A stretch of DNA of 64,000 bases from Phoronis australis. Its lineage: Eukaryota > Phoronida > Phoronidae. Shown one piece after another: positions 49,738-60,960 of this stretch. The notes beneath the pieces were generated by a model. It was not told the DNA's origin. It worked only from the letters and a program-made list of their open reading frames with translations, and did no database searches. The stretch lies in assembly GCA_002633005.1 (NCBI GenBank), contig NMRA01000168.1, positions 713,188 through 777,187 on the forward strand. Direction: 5' to 3'. The stretch's first letter is position 1. Each line of letters begins with the position of its first letter. The position numbers and the translations under genes are program-made.

Positions 49738-51830
49738 AGTCACTTGTTCTTAGCCAGGCTTGGAAGATTTCATACTCCGAGATGAGCTTTCTGGAATGTA
49801 TTGGATACGTAATGTCAAGCACAGGGCTTCAAAAAGTTCTTGAGACGGTGTATGCATCAAGCAGTGTGATCCTTGTGTTAAATGGAAAAAGTGTGGATAG
49901 AGCAGTGAGGGGGCATATGTTGGTAGACTCAGCACTGAATGTTATCATAAAAGCCAGAATATTCAACATCCTACATGTACTTCCAAATATTGACAGAACA
50001 AGTAACGCTAATCCAAAACCAATGAAGAAAGAAATTCAGGTTCTTCAGAAATTCCAGGAGTCCAGAATGTCACAACAGAACACACAGATTCCATGTCAAG
50101 AGGTTGAGCTGTTTAATGTTTGTACACACATTTTGGCTCGTCAGAATATGGAGACAGATTCTTCAGACATCCCGGACATCCCAACTGATCACATAAGTAG
50201 ATGTGTACTCTGGGGCATGCCATGCCCAGCCATTTTCGTCCGATTCTGAACCTTGGATTACAGTGGAGTTCACTTCTGGCTTCCAACCTGCTGCCATTGG
50301 TATATTCAAACACGACTGAATCAGAGTATAGGTCTTCAGAATTCGCAGTGACAGAGAATAGTTCGTCAGAAGAATCAACGGCCAATGATATACTTCATGA
50401 TGATTTGAGAGCTGGTCTGAAGCGGTATGATGATCTTATTGCTGGCATGACCTCTGTGTGCGGCGATGTATGCTCGTCGGGAGTGTTTTGTGGGTAACCA
50501 TAAAAATGGAAGCACATAGATCAGACTTGAGCTTGCAAAGTCGAATCATTAGTCTTTGGCTACAGTACATGGAGATAAGTGACATCCTTCGACTTTTTTA
50601 ATAGCAGAAATAACGTCATATTGGGAGCTTCACCTAAAAGCAGTTTCTGAAATGCTGCCTTACTTTGCAGCTGCTGGTCACAACTGCCTTATGCAAAATC
50701 TTCATACATATACATGTACTTGCAGCAGACATAGCAACTCAAAGACACCCGTCCAGATGTCTACGGCCAACACACCATAAGACAAAGTGAAAGATTCTGG
50801 GCAGGCTTGTCATAATGAGATATGATCTTGTAATTGAACAAACGCTCATGAAAAGCATTAAAACCACAGGAAGTTTGACTAGAGGTTGCGGAATGGGAGA
50901 TACACAGAGTGCACCATGGCTGCCTCCTTGCCGGCATGCTTACGTATAAATGGTGACATGCAGACTGTGACAAACTTGAGTTGTGATACAAGCCAGCACC
51001 ATAAAGAATGTACCCAGGCAAGACCGTCGGGTGACGACAAAGACATCCGCAGCCTTGTTGAATTCCTCCACAACAGTAACCCATTTTAAAGAGATACATT
51101 GCAGAACATTGCCACTGGTGTGACTGTAGGTACATGCGTCGGTGCCAAAAATGCCAGAGAAGAGGGGAAGGCTATTCATTTGCCTATGTAAAGGTCAAGT
51201 ATGAAAGACTTCACATTCAGAAAGAAAGTCAAGGTTGTGGCAATGACAATTCAATCAGTTCATGCTGCTAAATGTGGACCCACGACTGCTTTTTCAGTGA
51301 ATCCTGACAACTGCAAAACACAACCGTGAAAGTTCATCAAGCCTTTTGAAGTTTGAGCTGTGTGTTGGTTCCCCTGCTTTTTTGGATACATTTCGTCTTC
51401 CCAGAGTCGCTTATAAATCAATATGAGCTGATGCACTCCGGGTCCACTGGGGGACTACCTAAGGATTTCAATTTCCAGAAAACACGGTGTTGCATGTAAT
51501 CGACAGCGGTTCTCTCCTTCACCGTATTCCATGGCCTTGAGGTGCAAAGTTTCAGTCATTTGGTAGACCTTATGCGGATTACATCAGCACGTGCACCCAG
51601 CCTTAAGTGTTGTTTTGATGGTTACTGAGATGGACCATCAACTAAAGATTTTTGTCATGTTCGAAGACTGGGTGGGGTGGGTGGAACTGAAGTTCACTTC
51701 AATGGTGACATGGTGAACGGTGATTTGCGGCCCATATTGCATCACCTTCCTTATCATGACATCTGGAGGTGTTCTTGCCCTTTGCTTCAATAAAACACCG
51801 GCTATCGATGCTGTGATTTTGGCTAAAAAG
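49738..51830 (+). pseudogene. Decayed copy of a multi-copy invertebrate gene family of unknown function
   Basis: Blocks occur in a fixed order over 2.1 kb but in changing frames. They are: an open 155-codon start (49782-50249) with VYASSSVILVLNGKSVDRAV and RGHMLVDSALN; QSRIISLWLQYMEISDILRL (50530-50590); LKAVSEMLPYFAAAGHN (about 50620-50690); RQSERFWAG (about 50780-50810); MAASLPACLRINGDMQTVTN and VEFLHNSNPF (50915-51085); VIDSGSLLHRIPWP (51490-51535); and DGPSTKD with GGTEVHFNGDMV (51620-51715). I recall these blocks from abundant near-identical predicted proteins in cnidarian, amphioxus and mollusc genomes, probably carried by a mobile element. No activity is established. Numerous frameshifts and stops make this a fossil. 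There is no evidence of introns. Confidence 0.65.
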
Positions 51831-52485
51831 GAATGAGACTTGTTAGTACAGCATAAATTTTCCTGTTTTGGAAAACCTGGCCACTAAGTCATTTTAAATT
51901 TTTATAAAAATTGCAACTTGTTTTTGTCAAAAGAAAATGGACAAATTTTTGCTGCCATTTGTCACGAGTCAACGTTCTCAGTAAGTTTACAAATAGTATA
52001 TTGTGCAGATTACATCCGTTAGTACGCATCATGGTGCGTCGCTTTAAGTCGTAATCAAGTGAAAATATCTGAGAACAGCATTGACCATCATGACGCAAAA
52101 ATGGCATTGTGTGCCTAAGTCATGCTCTGAGCACAAATTGACGAGGAAATTGATTGACCCTTGCCACAGGCAATGACTAAGTACCAGTTATCTTCCAAGT
52201 ACAGAAGAACAAAGCGACAGTAGTTTCATTGCAACAATTCTTTAGAGTTAATTTACTTGCTGTCAAGGCTAGTATAAACCACCTTTAAAGATTTTCAGAT
52301 GTTTGTTATTTTACATGTAAATGTGTCGACTACCCACAATCACCACGAAACATGAACAAAATTTTTGGGGCCACAAAATTCCTAATATTTTTTAAAATTT
52401 TGTACTCCAATAATAAATTGATAGGACAAAGGTAAGTGTAAGGATTAGAGAATTCCAACCATAAGAATTAGTGAGTGTTACATAC
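51831..52485. other. Spacer between two opposing repeat-gene remnants
   Basis: No exon was recognised here. A YqaJ nuclease region was expected downstream of the 52486-52645 exon on the minus strand but not found. Confidence 0.4.
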
Positions 52486-52645
52486 CTTTATGGTTAATCA
52501 ACCATTCCTCATCATGAGATTGTCCTCTTGTGTTTCTCTCAATGTCATCAATTTCAGCTTGTGAGAGAAGTTTGATCTGTGCCATGAACGATGTACATAT
52601 GACCCGAAACTCGTCACTTTCAATGTTCTCTGGCAGCAATGGAAC
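52486..52645 (-). pseudogene. Exon of a SWIM/YqaJ-type repeat gene
   Basis: The exon lies between TATTTTTGCAG and GTATGT on the minus strand. It reads VPLLPENIESDEFRVICTSF, then EIDDIERNTRGQSHDEEWL and INHK. The (E)-x2-TRGQS---W--(H/R) block immediately precedes the R-(I/L)TAS-F start of the YqaJ-like nuclease domain in a family of repeated invertebrate genes that also carry SWIM zinc fingers. Splice sites are intact. The domain itself is not seen downstream, so the gene appears truncated. Confidence 0.55.
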
Positions 52646-53035
52646 CTGCAAAAATAGCATTAATCAAACTTTGAAAACCAAGTAACGGAACAAAGCAAGT
52701 GTTTTGCTTTGTGGCACTGAACATTAATGAATAGTCAAAGTACATATACTACGAGGGCATGAGCCATTCAACTACAGTACAGAAACACGCCTACAATTCA
52801 AGCATCTATCCAAGAGAAGATTGGTTTTAAACACGTTGTTCTTACTTCTGATTATGGTACGACTGCGGACTGTTGTACAACGTGGTTCATATCTCCTGTT
52901 ACAGAAGTTGGGTTGGACTGCACCTTTCTTAATTTGGCCAACTCTGTCACCTATGAGATAAAATGTGGAATTCGAATAAAATTTACAGTATACATGTATG
53001 ACACAGTAAGAGAATAAAAAAAATAAAATAATTTC

Positions 53036-53245
53036 AGGCGGTTTGGTACACTTTGTACCAGACGTGCGCAGGCCACCTGATCACCTGGAACCATTTTTAT
53101 AGTTTATTGATCTATATTCAAAACAGAGTGGACGAGCTAGAAACCTGGCTCAAGGTATTAGCAGTGTGACCTAGCGGGATCAGAAACCACAACATCCAGT
53201 AAAGAAAGCGGGCACTTATTAACTAGGCCATACCGCATCCTCAAA
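53036..53245 (-). mobile_element. tRNA-derived SINE, copy 2
   Basis: Same structure as 20302-20530. The minus strand has A-box-like TGGCCTAGTTAATAAG, B-box-like GTGGTTTCTGATCCCG, then AGCCAGGTTTCTAGCTC and GCCTGCGCACGTCTGGTAC. It carries a small internal deletion relative to copy 1 after CCTGCGCACG. It is inserted between the two exon remnants of the SWIM/YqaJ-type gene. Confidence 0.75.
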
Positions 53246-53742
53246 GCAAGAGAACGCAAAACACAAGGATATGCAATGTACAGGACAATAAGTGAATGAT
53301 AACCAAACAATAGCAAAGCAAAACATTTTTCAGCATAATGTAATGAGGCCTCAAACTGTTAAGTGACGCACTTACAAGGTTTACCAAGCTGGTCCACACT
53401 GGCTTATATGGTTCTAAATTTCTTCCCATTCCTGAAGTCGAGCTGTTGGTAGGGACGGTTTACTTTGAGCAAGGCAGTTGTAATCTTTTCTTCTTTTTTG
53501 AATTTGCTATTTTTTTTCTGAGTCCTTTCCATCCACATAGTTCACGAATACCAAGTCTGAGATATTTTCAGACACCTTGACACAACCCTTCCTTAGACCC
53601 CATGCTCTCTCCTGGGATGTGCACGCTATGCCCTCAGGAATAGTTGGCAACCCAGTTTACTTGCATTCAATGAATCTAAATAAGACGGCAACAACATGGT
53701 TGCAAACGCCCTTTACTCTAGCAACGTACCTGCATTTTGCAT
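53246..53742. other. Intron-like spacer of the SWIM/YqaJ-type remnant
   Basis: No conserved zinc-binding C-x-C ... C-x-H SWIM motif was found here, although it would be expected between the two exon remnants. Confidence 0.35.
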
Positions 53743-54126
53743 CTACACCACTTCCTTGAATTTCGCCCACCACAGAGTACTTTTTGACGAGTAACTTGCG
53801 CGGACCACTCTTTTGAACTGCACGCTATCATGGTCTTGTTTTAATAGCAACTTCTCTACTTTTAGACACCTACTCATCCTGAAGCCACTCTGCCGATATT
53901 TTTCTGTCCTGCCTCCAAGATGACCATATATCAAGCTATGAGTGAACGTAGAAGGCAGAACATCTATCACTGATGTCCATCCGGCATTATTGCTTATTCC
54001 CTCATGGAGGGTGCTTGCCTTGTTCTTTGTACTCTTCGATCGCCGGTTCTCATCGGGATTCACTATCTTTTTGCAACTTCCTTTATTATTGAAGCAATGA
54101 TAACATCTGAAAGAGCACAACGTCAT
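53743..54126 (-). pseudogene. Second exon remnant of the SWIM/YqaJ-type repeat gene
   Basis: A minus-strand ORF of 127 codons contains LPSTFTHSLIYGHLGG, YRQSGFRM and FKRVVRASYSSKSTLWWAKF. In the repeated SWIM-type genes the region before the zinc finger has a similar layout: a PP-FT---(I/V)Y-(Y/H)L start, a tail about 40 residues on, then V-(A/S)S----W--V. The match is by layout and a few residues, so the assignment is moderate. It lies upstream of and on the same strand as 52486-52645, with a SINE in between. Confidence 0.4.
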
Positions 54127-56998
54127 TTAATTACATTTGGTGAATTTGCAATCAAAATTAAGCAGATTCGTTAAACCAGTATAGTTACGTAGCATCTATT
54201 GTTTACCCAAACATAATTAAAAACACAACTGTACATTCTGCTGGATAGCTTCTGGCACTCCCCCATTTTCGATTGATCACCTGGGCTACAGACAATGACG
54301 CTATCCAACAAAAATTACTTTGTGTTATTAATCAAAACTGTGAAAAAGGTATATTAAGCATTACACAAGTGGAGAGCCCCATACCCACTTCCTTCAGACA
54401 CACCATAAACGCCAAAAGGAAGAGCTATTTAAGGGCTTTGCCCCAAAATGCATCAAGTTGGAAGTTACGGTGGGTACACTCATTAAAATCATCTGATCAT
54501 ACCTCCCAGAACAGAAGTATAACGACGCCATTTGCATTTCTGCCATTAGTCAGAAACAAATGTTTTGTTTGGTGACCATATAGTATTAAACCAAAAAACA
54601 GGATCATTACAGACCACGGGTGAACACAGTCAAAACCACAGCGAATTGGTAAACGATTGGAATTGTCTTAACTTCGGTTGTGGTTGGGCGATTTTGGCAA
54701 TTCAAAAACTAAACATGATCGTCGTTTGACGAGGGTTTCCGAAATGCTATTCGTTAATGTTCAAATACGTTATAACTTACATTTTATTCTCCACAACACA
54801 GCCCCGTCAGGCTAGATACGATCTTATTGGTGATTGGAGCAGTTATCGAACAAAATTGAGCTGGCTCTCCAACCATCAATGCCAGAATGGGGTTTATCAG
54901 TAGTTCAAGATATTGGCTACATGCTTCGTCTTTCCAAATTGTTGGGAGCAACGAGAAAACGCCGTAATGCGAGTCCAAATCTCACATCCTAATCAAGAGT
55001 TTGAAAAAAAACAAAAGGTTTTTTGGCGTTGGAAACTCAAAAACACTACTCGTGATAACTGAAACTTTATTCTGTCACATGATATTATCTACTCATATCA
55101 TTTACTGTTACAATCCGTTCTCAGAAATAATCTTTTGACTGCTCTGACAACAGAACAAATTATAAAAACGCCGTTGAAAAAGTAGATATTGACGTTAAAA
55201 TACATGTCAGCAAGTTTGACCCCATGATTTTTAAGTACATATGCACAAACTTTGGGCAACTTAAAATGGATGTATTCTTACTAATTACTTAATCAATACT
55301 TATTCTGAAGACGGGTTTCACGCAAAATCTGTTGTTGAGAGAGGAGAGAGAACAAGCAATGTACAACGACGGTGCACGTGGCGCTCGCAAAATGAGGTAA
55401 TCCATATTCAGTGCGCAGCATAGTCCCAATTTTGTTTCATCTATCGATCAGTGGAACTCTGCAAACACAACGTATTCAACATTTTTAGTGTCAGAACATC
55501 CGGGTGATGCACGGTGCCACAACCTAACCTATTTCAGGACGTCAGCTTTCACGTGATTTCCAATTCAGCCTCATCTTTTTCCTTCCTGTCTACTGAGATG
55601 GCCACTCCTGTTACACGGAAGACCTTGGCTTTGGACAAAGGTCTTTCTAAATAATAAAAGGGTCAAATCAAATACATAATGATTTGTGTCGTCATTGTCA
55701 TTTCCGGTTGCATACGTAATCGTGACCTTTGACCTTTCACCTTTAATCCATGACCTTTGACCGAGGTGCCGCATAAACGTGCGCTGAAAACAAAGTTTAC
55801 TATAGTTCTCACGTACACGTGAACTACACTGTCAAGCTGCATTTCCACTGACCAATGCTATGTGCACTATAATTATAACGACTTTATAGAATTCACGGTT
55901 ATAATGTTTCTAACCACATCTCTGTGGTATTTTTGTAATTTACAGCACGAAAATATCAGAAAATAATGAACAGAGCATTTTTTCGAGGTAAAGCAAGGTT
56001 TCTCCGGCGCTTGATGAAAACTGGCTCGTTTTTGTCATTTGACCTGCGTACCCGAACCTTTTACTATACTCCGTGAGCGGCTGTACTCCAAATATAACTG
56101 CTAGACACAACACAAAACACCATCGTTCAGTCTAGCCGCTATAGAAAGCAAGATTGTGAACATCCATTCAATATTACATAACCAGTGGATAGGCCTGTAC
56201 TTACATGTACATGTAATGTTTAGGCTGCAGCAGGGAGTGTTGAACCTTCTATTGTACCTCGTCTTTGTGTGAAAATTAAAGAAAAATCTCTTTTTACTGA
56301 AGCCGTGGGGGCGAAATCTGACGAGTAGTTACTGTGTACCACGGAGTACAACGTATAGATATGATGCTAAAAGATGTAATGAATACAAACCAGTAAGCTT
56401 CAAACGAGGACACAAATTATCAATGACACCATGCACTTCTGCACGATGTCACTGCACTTTAGGGTTGTGGGAATACTCTTGTTTTTAAATATTCTGTGTC
56501 ACTTCCATTCATATCAGCCAAAACGTTTGTGATTAATTTGTCGCTCAACGACATGTTAGATCACTATCACCTCTACACCATTAGATTGAATGTGATCAGC
56601 ATAGCTTATTGTGACCACAGACTACGAAGAGCATCATGCAGCACACATGCCATTTGCAGCCTGTCCTTACTTCTTTCGCCATCAACTCCCAGTCGTCAAA
56701 TACCCCCATAACTTAACCCATCCCCAGGAAATTCTTGCGTNCCCCCCCCCCGGACATTTAACCACTCAATAACCGCATCCCTTCCGAGGTTTAGGCCAGA
56801 CCATTGGTTGAGCCTAAACCAAACGGAGTTCAGAGCGCGTCCGTTTGTTGATCACCCTGGGACTGACTGAGCCTGAAGCGCTTTCTACGGGAAGCTATTT
56901 TCGATCACCCGACAAGGATATACATGTACCTGCTTTGATCGATCAAACTAAAAATTCCATTGAACAGAAGCTGCAAGGCGAAAAGGAGGGAATTCGAC
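54127..56998. other. Intergenic stretch upstream of NIDO gene 2
   Basis: No gene is recognised. It contains the paired DR1-like sites at 55723-55762, the TACATGTACATGTAA palindrome near 56203, and one undetermined base followed by a C run near 56741. Confidence 0.4.
55723..55762 (-). promoter_or_regulatory. Two DR1-type nuclear-receptor half-site pairs
   Basis: On the minus strand 55723-55735 reads AGGTCAAAGGTCA, the perfect consensus direct repeat with one-base spacing (DR1) bound by HNF4, RXR/PPAR and COUP-TF receptors. A second, 55751-55762, reads GGTCAAAGGTCA, 12 of 13 bases. Between them is AAAGGTGAAAGG, a weaker half-site. They are 1.3 kb upstream of NIDO gene 2. Function is inferred from sequence only. 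Confidence 0.45.
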
Positions 56999-57199
56999 AT
57001 GATGGAAGGCTGGACATCGTTGTGTATGTTAGTGATTTTTAAAGTGGAATTAACCACTGGTGTACTTGAGACAGATTTCTTCCCATTTGGATTGGAGAAT
57101 GGTGATACAGTATTGCCCCCAAATGACGACAAAAGTTCTCCTGAAATTGTCATTTCAACTTTGCTTCCGTTCTTTAAGAATCAACTCGGAAGCTTATGG
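56999..57199 (+). CDS. NIDO-domain secreted protein 2, exon 1 (paralogue, runs off window)
   Basis: ATG at 56999 opens 67 codons to the same GTGAGA donor as the paralogue at 26986. Both are exactly 201 bases with no indel. The protein starts MMEGWTSLCMLVIFKVELTT (signal peptide), continues DFFPFGLENGDTVLPPNDD, and ends LLPFFKNQLGSLW. The flanks are also similar: a TACATGTACCTGCTTTGATC-type leader about 75 bases upstream and GTGAGATTCAGT downstream. Thus the duplication included surrounding DNA. Exons 2-5 were not found before 64000, which fits introns as long as in copy 1. The two copies differ at about a third of residues, so they are old duplicates. Confidence 0.85.
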
Positions 57200-57729
57200 G
57201 TGAGATTCAGTCTTTAGTCTTTCGTCATTTTATTCTATTAGTAGGGAAATTTTGTTCTCTCCTTTCAAAAACTAAAAAATGCGGATTGCACTGAAACACT
57301 AACGACCCATGACCCAAGACCCCTCGACCCACGACCTGTGGCAACAGAGGCATATCTCTTCTTTTTATATATTTTATTATCTTATTACATGTACTTCTTT
57401 GGGCGAATTTCCAATACGACTCGCTGGTTCCCTACGTGCCTAGCCAGCACGCGGGTATCACGCAGATTGGTTGATGTAATCGGTTAGTTTTACAACACCG
57501 TGAAAAAAATAGCGAACTGTGAACTATTTTAGCCTTGTCATGCATGTGACGTCGCAGCAACTGTCATGCATTTTTAGCAAAGACAACAGCGAGAAGCCAG
57601 CCTGGGTGCCCCCGTTCTGGCTTTAACAAAGTATATAATATTAATTATTATACCAAAATATTAGCCTCGAATGGCCAAGACAACCGTGTAATAACCCTTT
57701 CAGTTATCTAGATAACATTTGGCGGGAAA

Positions 57730-57805
57730 CCGAGGCAGGTTTCTAACCCGGGCCTCAAGAGTATCGGGTCGCCGGCTTTACTATTACACCACTGAGTGGC
57801 TGACG
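57730..57805 (-). repeat. tRNA-like SINE head
   Basis: On the minus strand: CCACTCAGTGGTGTAATAGT followed by AAAGCC (A-box region), then GGCCCGGGTTAGAAACCT (B-box region) at tRNA spacing. The arms do not form a clean cloverleaf, so a SINE head or pseudo-tRNA is likelier than an active tRNA. It differs from the family at 20302 and 53036. Confidence 0.55.
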
Positions 57806-58353
57806 GACATCATCGAATGTGAAAATGAAATACTTAACTGAACACGCGCAATAATCCCATATTCAACAAAGGAAATTGCAATGACATTGATAGGCTATGA
57901 AAAATAAGACGCATAATTTCCCTAAAATCTATATCTTAATTCTGTGAAATTTTCTTTCATGTTCTCTCCCTTATAAATCACAGATCACCAATTTGAATGC
58001 GGGAATCGTGTCGTCGGGATCCTTTGACTTGAGAATTATACTCAGTTACCAGTGGTAACCTACTTTAGCAGGAGATAGTTTCCCGGTCGAAGCTTAGCGT
58101 GACAAAGTGTGTTTTAAGCTATAATAGTTTGTATACCTAATTTATAAATTCACTCTATGTCTATTTTGTTTAAATTTTTAACTGTTTTTGAGTAAAAGCA
58201 TTATTTGACAAAAATAGGTCAGCTTTTCTTAAAAGGTCACTACCTCCGATCCCGGGCCTCTTACATACATGTAGAAAGTAGTTACAAAGCAAAGGCGAGA
58301 CGAGAAAGGTAAATCGATTCATTGCAATCTTTCTCGTTTAGTATGTGGTATAC

Positions 58354-58452
58354 ATAGATTATTACATGTTCTCACCCGAGGGAGATAATTCTCCAAAATC
58401 CACTCGTGCTCTAGATAACGGGGGATAACGACTTCGCCATGTAATAATCTAT
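58354..58452. repeat. 15-base perfect inverted repeat
   Basis: ATAGATTATTACATG (58354-58368) and its exact reverse complement CATGTAATAATCTAT (58438-58452) bracket about 69 bases containing GATAATTCTCC and GATAACGGGGGATAACG. It may be a tiny foldback element. Confidence 0.6.
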
Positions 58453-58849
58453 ATATAAATATAGAAAACAATAAGATCCAGCTGAAAAGGGAAAAGGGGA
58501 GCTGTACAACTTTGATCATTTCCAGAATACTAATTAAAAGAATGCGGGCAGATCTCTCCATGGATCCACATTTGCGTCCGAGGTATCTGTAAATATTGTT
58601 TTTAAACAAGTTCGTAATTTCAACAAGAAATCGTTAAAAAGGAGAGACTTTCCTATCTTTCATTATTGATAAATGAAGAAAAGTGCAAATGTATGAAGGG
58701 TATTGCAAAATAATTTGTGGTTTTTGTTAGGGTTTTGAACAAAATCTAATATGTCCCACATCGTTGACATGTTTTGGGTATTTAGGACTTGATGTAAGAG
58801 TGTTTGCACTGAATTCTAGAAAGTCCTGACACGTGTACATTAATAAAAC

Positions 58850-60960
58850 ATATGATATAGACTTTGTAACTCATCACAATAGGGGCATTATCAGTACGAA
58901 CCACCCCTAGTTTGTATAAAGTGATATCTGTAAATATTCAACTATGGGTAAAGAGGTACCTGAAGTTTTTCAATTCAGGATTTATGGGGAAGCTAACGAG
59001 TAAAATATATCTTTTTCTAATTTCTTTTTCATTATAATAATTTATTAACCGCAGATAAGTGTTGGGTTTTTGTGCCAAATTATGTACACGTGATGTAGAG
59101 TTCAATTATTAAACCAGTCTTTACTACAACTGCTATAATTAATGAAATGAAAGTTGTTAGAACCAATAGATATTGCTTCCATTGTGTTCTCCAAGATTCT
59201 CCCTCAATGCACTAACAACATTGTATTGCAATATATAAAAAATCTTGAGATTGTATTTATTTTTAATAAAATCCCAAATAAGAATTTCATTTCCATTATC
59301 TAGAAAATCTTTTCAAAATAACAGTCCCGATTCAAACATTTCCCGACAGAACGCGGATTTATTGCGAAGTAAAATGTGTTGATTATTCCACAATATTCGT
59401 TTGTTAACAGGAATATTCTTAAACATTCCTATATTCAAAGGCTCTAAGCTTTTCAGCTCTTCAGTATAAAAGGCATTGTTAATTGGCATTTTCAAATTTC
59501 TTAAACGGAAGTTTGAGAAGAAAATAGTGCCACAACCCTGTTTATTTAGAAGAGACTTGGGATAAAATTTCTAACTTCCATTTCCTCCTGAATTTAAACG
59601 TTTGACCCAATTGAACATGAGGCTATTTTTAATTACTTGCACACTAGGATATTTTAATCCTCTTCGTTCATATGAAAGTACAGGGACAGATTCCTTTATT
59701 CTTTGTGGCTTTACACACCAAATGAAATTTGTAATTATTTTATCTATTTCTATAATTTTATTTGTTGTAACTTCTATATTGGCTTAAACGTGAACCAACT
59801 TAGACAAACCGAAAGTTTTTACAATATGAATCCTCCCCATGGTCGTCAAATGTCTAGTTTTCATGTTAATTTCTGAACTTTATTGACATAATTTAGCTGT
59901 TCAACTTCTGCGTCAGTTTGTCCGAAGTAAATTCCTAGACCTGTTATAGGTTTTCGTGGCCGAGAGATATTGTACATTTTTGAGGACACTGGGCATCACC
60001 TCGGGCAGAAATATATAAACCTTCGAACTTTTCAGGATTTAAATGCAAGCCAGAAATGTCTCCAATTAATTCTCAAAATTTAAACATTTTTTATCGGAGT
60101 TCTCGTCTCGAATAAACAAAATGGTATCGTTTACGTACTGGGTTATTTTGATTTCATTATTATAATTTTTTAAACAATGAATGTAATTATTTTTTGTAAT
60201 AAAATGTGACATAAGTTCTGCTCATACCACAAAAAGGGGACTTGACAGCGGATCACCCGGTTGTAAGCCTCCTTCAATGTCCAAATACCGAGTGGTGAAT
60301 CCTTTACTTAACACACAGAATGATATTTTGTATACAATTTTGTTTTATTTTACTTATTACCCCTTGTCCAAAATTGAAGGCGTTTAAAGTTTTGAATATG
60401 TAATCCAAATTTAAAGTGTCGTATGCCTTCTTGAAATCCAGGAATATAATTTGGCCATCTAGTTTAATTTGTTTGTAATATTCCATCAAATTTTTAACTA
60501 ATCGAATGTTTTGGCAAAATTCAATATACATTTTAGGTAATGACGTCAGATCAGGGTGAATCAATTTGTCTATGTACATATAAATTCTATTTGCAATGTT
60601 TTTGTGATCAATTTGTAGTCACAATTGACGAGTTAGATTGGCCTCCAGTTATCTAAAAACAAAGGTTCCTCACTGTTTTTGCTTTTGGGTATAAGAGTTA
60701 TTACAGTTTGTCTCTGTGACGTAGACAATTCGCCCGTCTGGAAGCTAACATTTAAACTTTCTATTCATATTTAATTACCCCTCAAAATGTTTTTTCACTC
60801 ACACGGAATTCTGTCATTATCCGGTGATTTGTTAGATTTTGTTCCTTGGAGAGCCTCGAAAGTTTCGTGATCAGTGAAATCTTGATCAAGTTCCAGAAAC
60901 TCTTCTGCAAAAAGTAGTTCATTTTTTGGGATTAAGCCAACTGCACGGACTCGTTATGAG
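58850..60960 (-). mobile_element. Decayed L1/Tx1-like LINE (reverse transcriptase and C-terminal region)
   Basis: Reading the minus strand in shifting frames gives NKSPDNDRIPCE (PG-DGIP-EF), QRQTVITLIPKSKN, NWRPI with VNCDYKLITKNIANRI, FLDFKKAYDTLNLDYIFKTL, GGLQPGDPLSSPLF, and the active-site box as QYVNDTILF where YADD is expected. Next come GDISGLHLNPEKFEG, GRIHIVKTFGLSKL and, near the end, HILLRNKSAFCREMFESG. The order matches non-LTR retrotransposon ORF2 of the L1/Tx1 group. Frameshifts, stops and the lost catalytic Asp (YVND) show it is dead. The 5' endonuclease part is not visible and the termini are approximate. Confidence 0.85.

Larger units (their letters stand above)
57200..58849. 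other. NIDO gene 2 intron 1, first part
   Basis: It contains a tRNA-like SINE (57730-57805), a 15-base inverted repeat (58354-58452) and a 96-codon minus ORF of no recognised family. No VNNNG exon was found. Confidence 0.4.
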
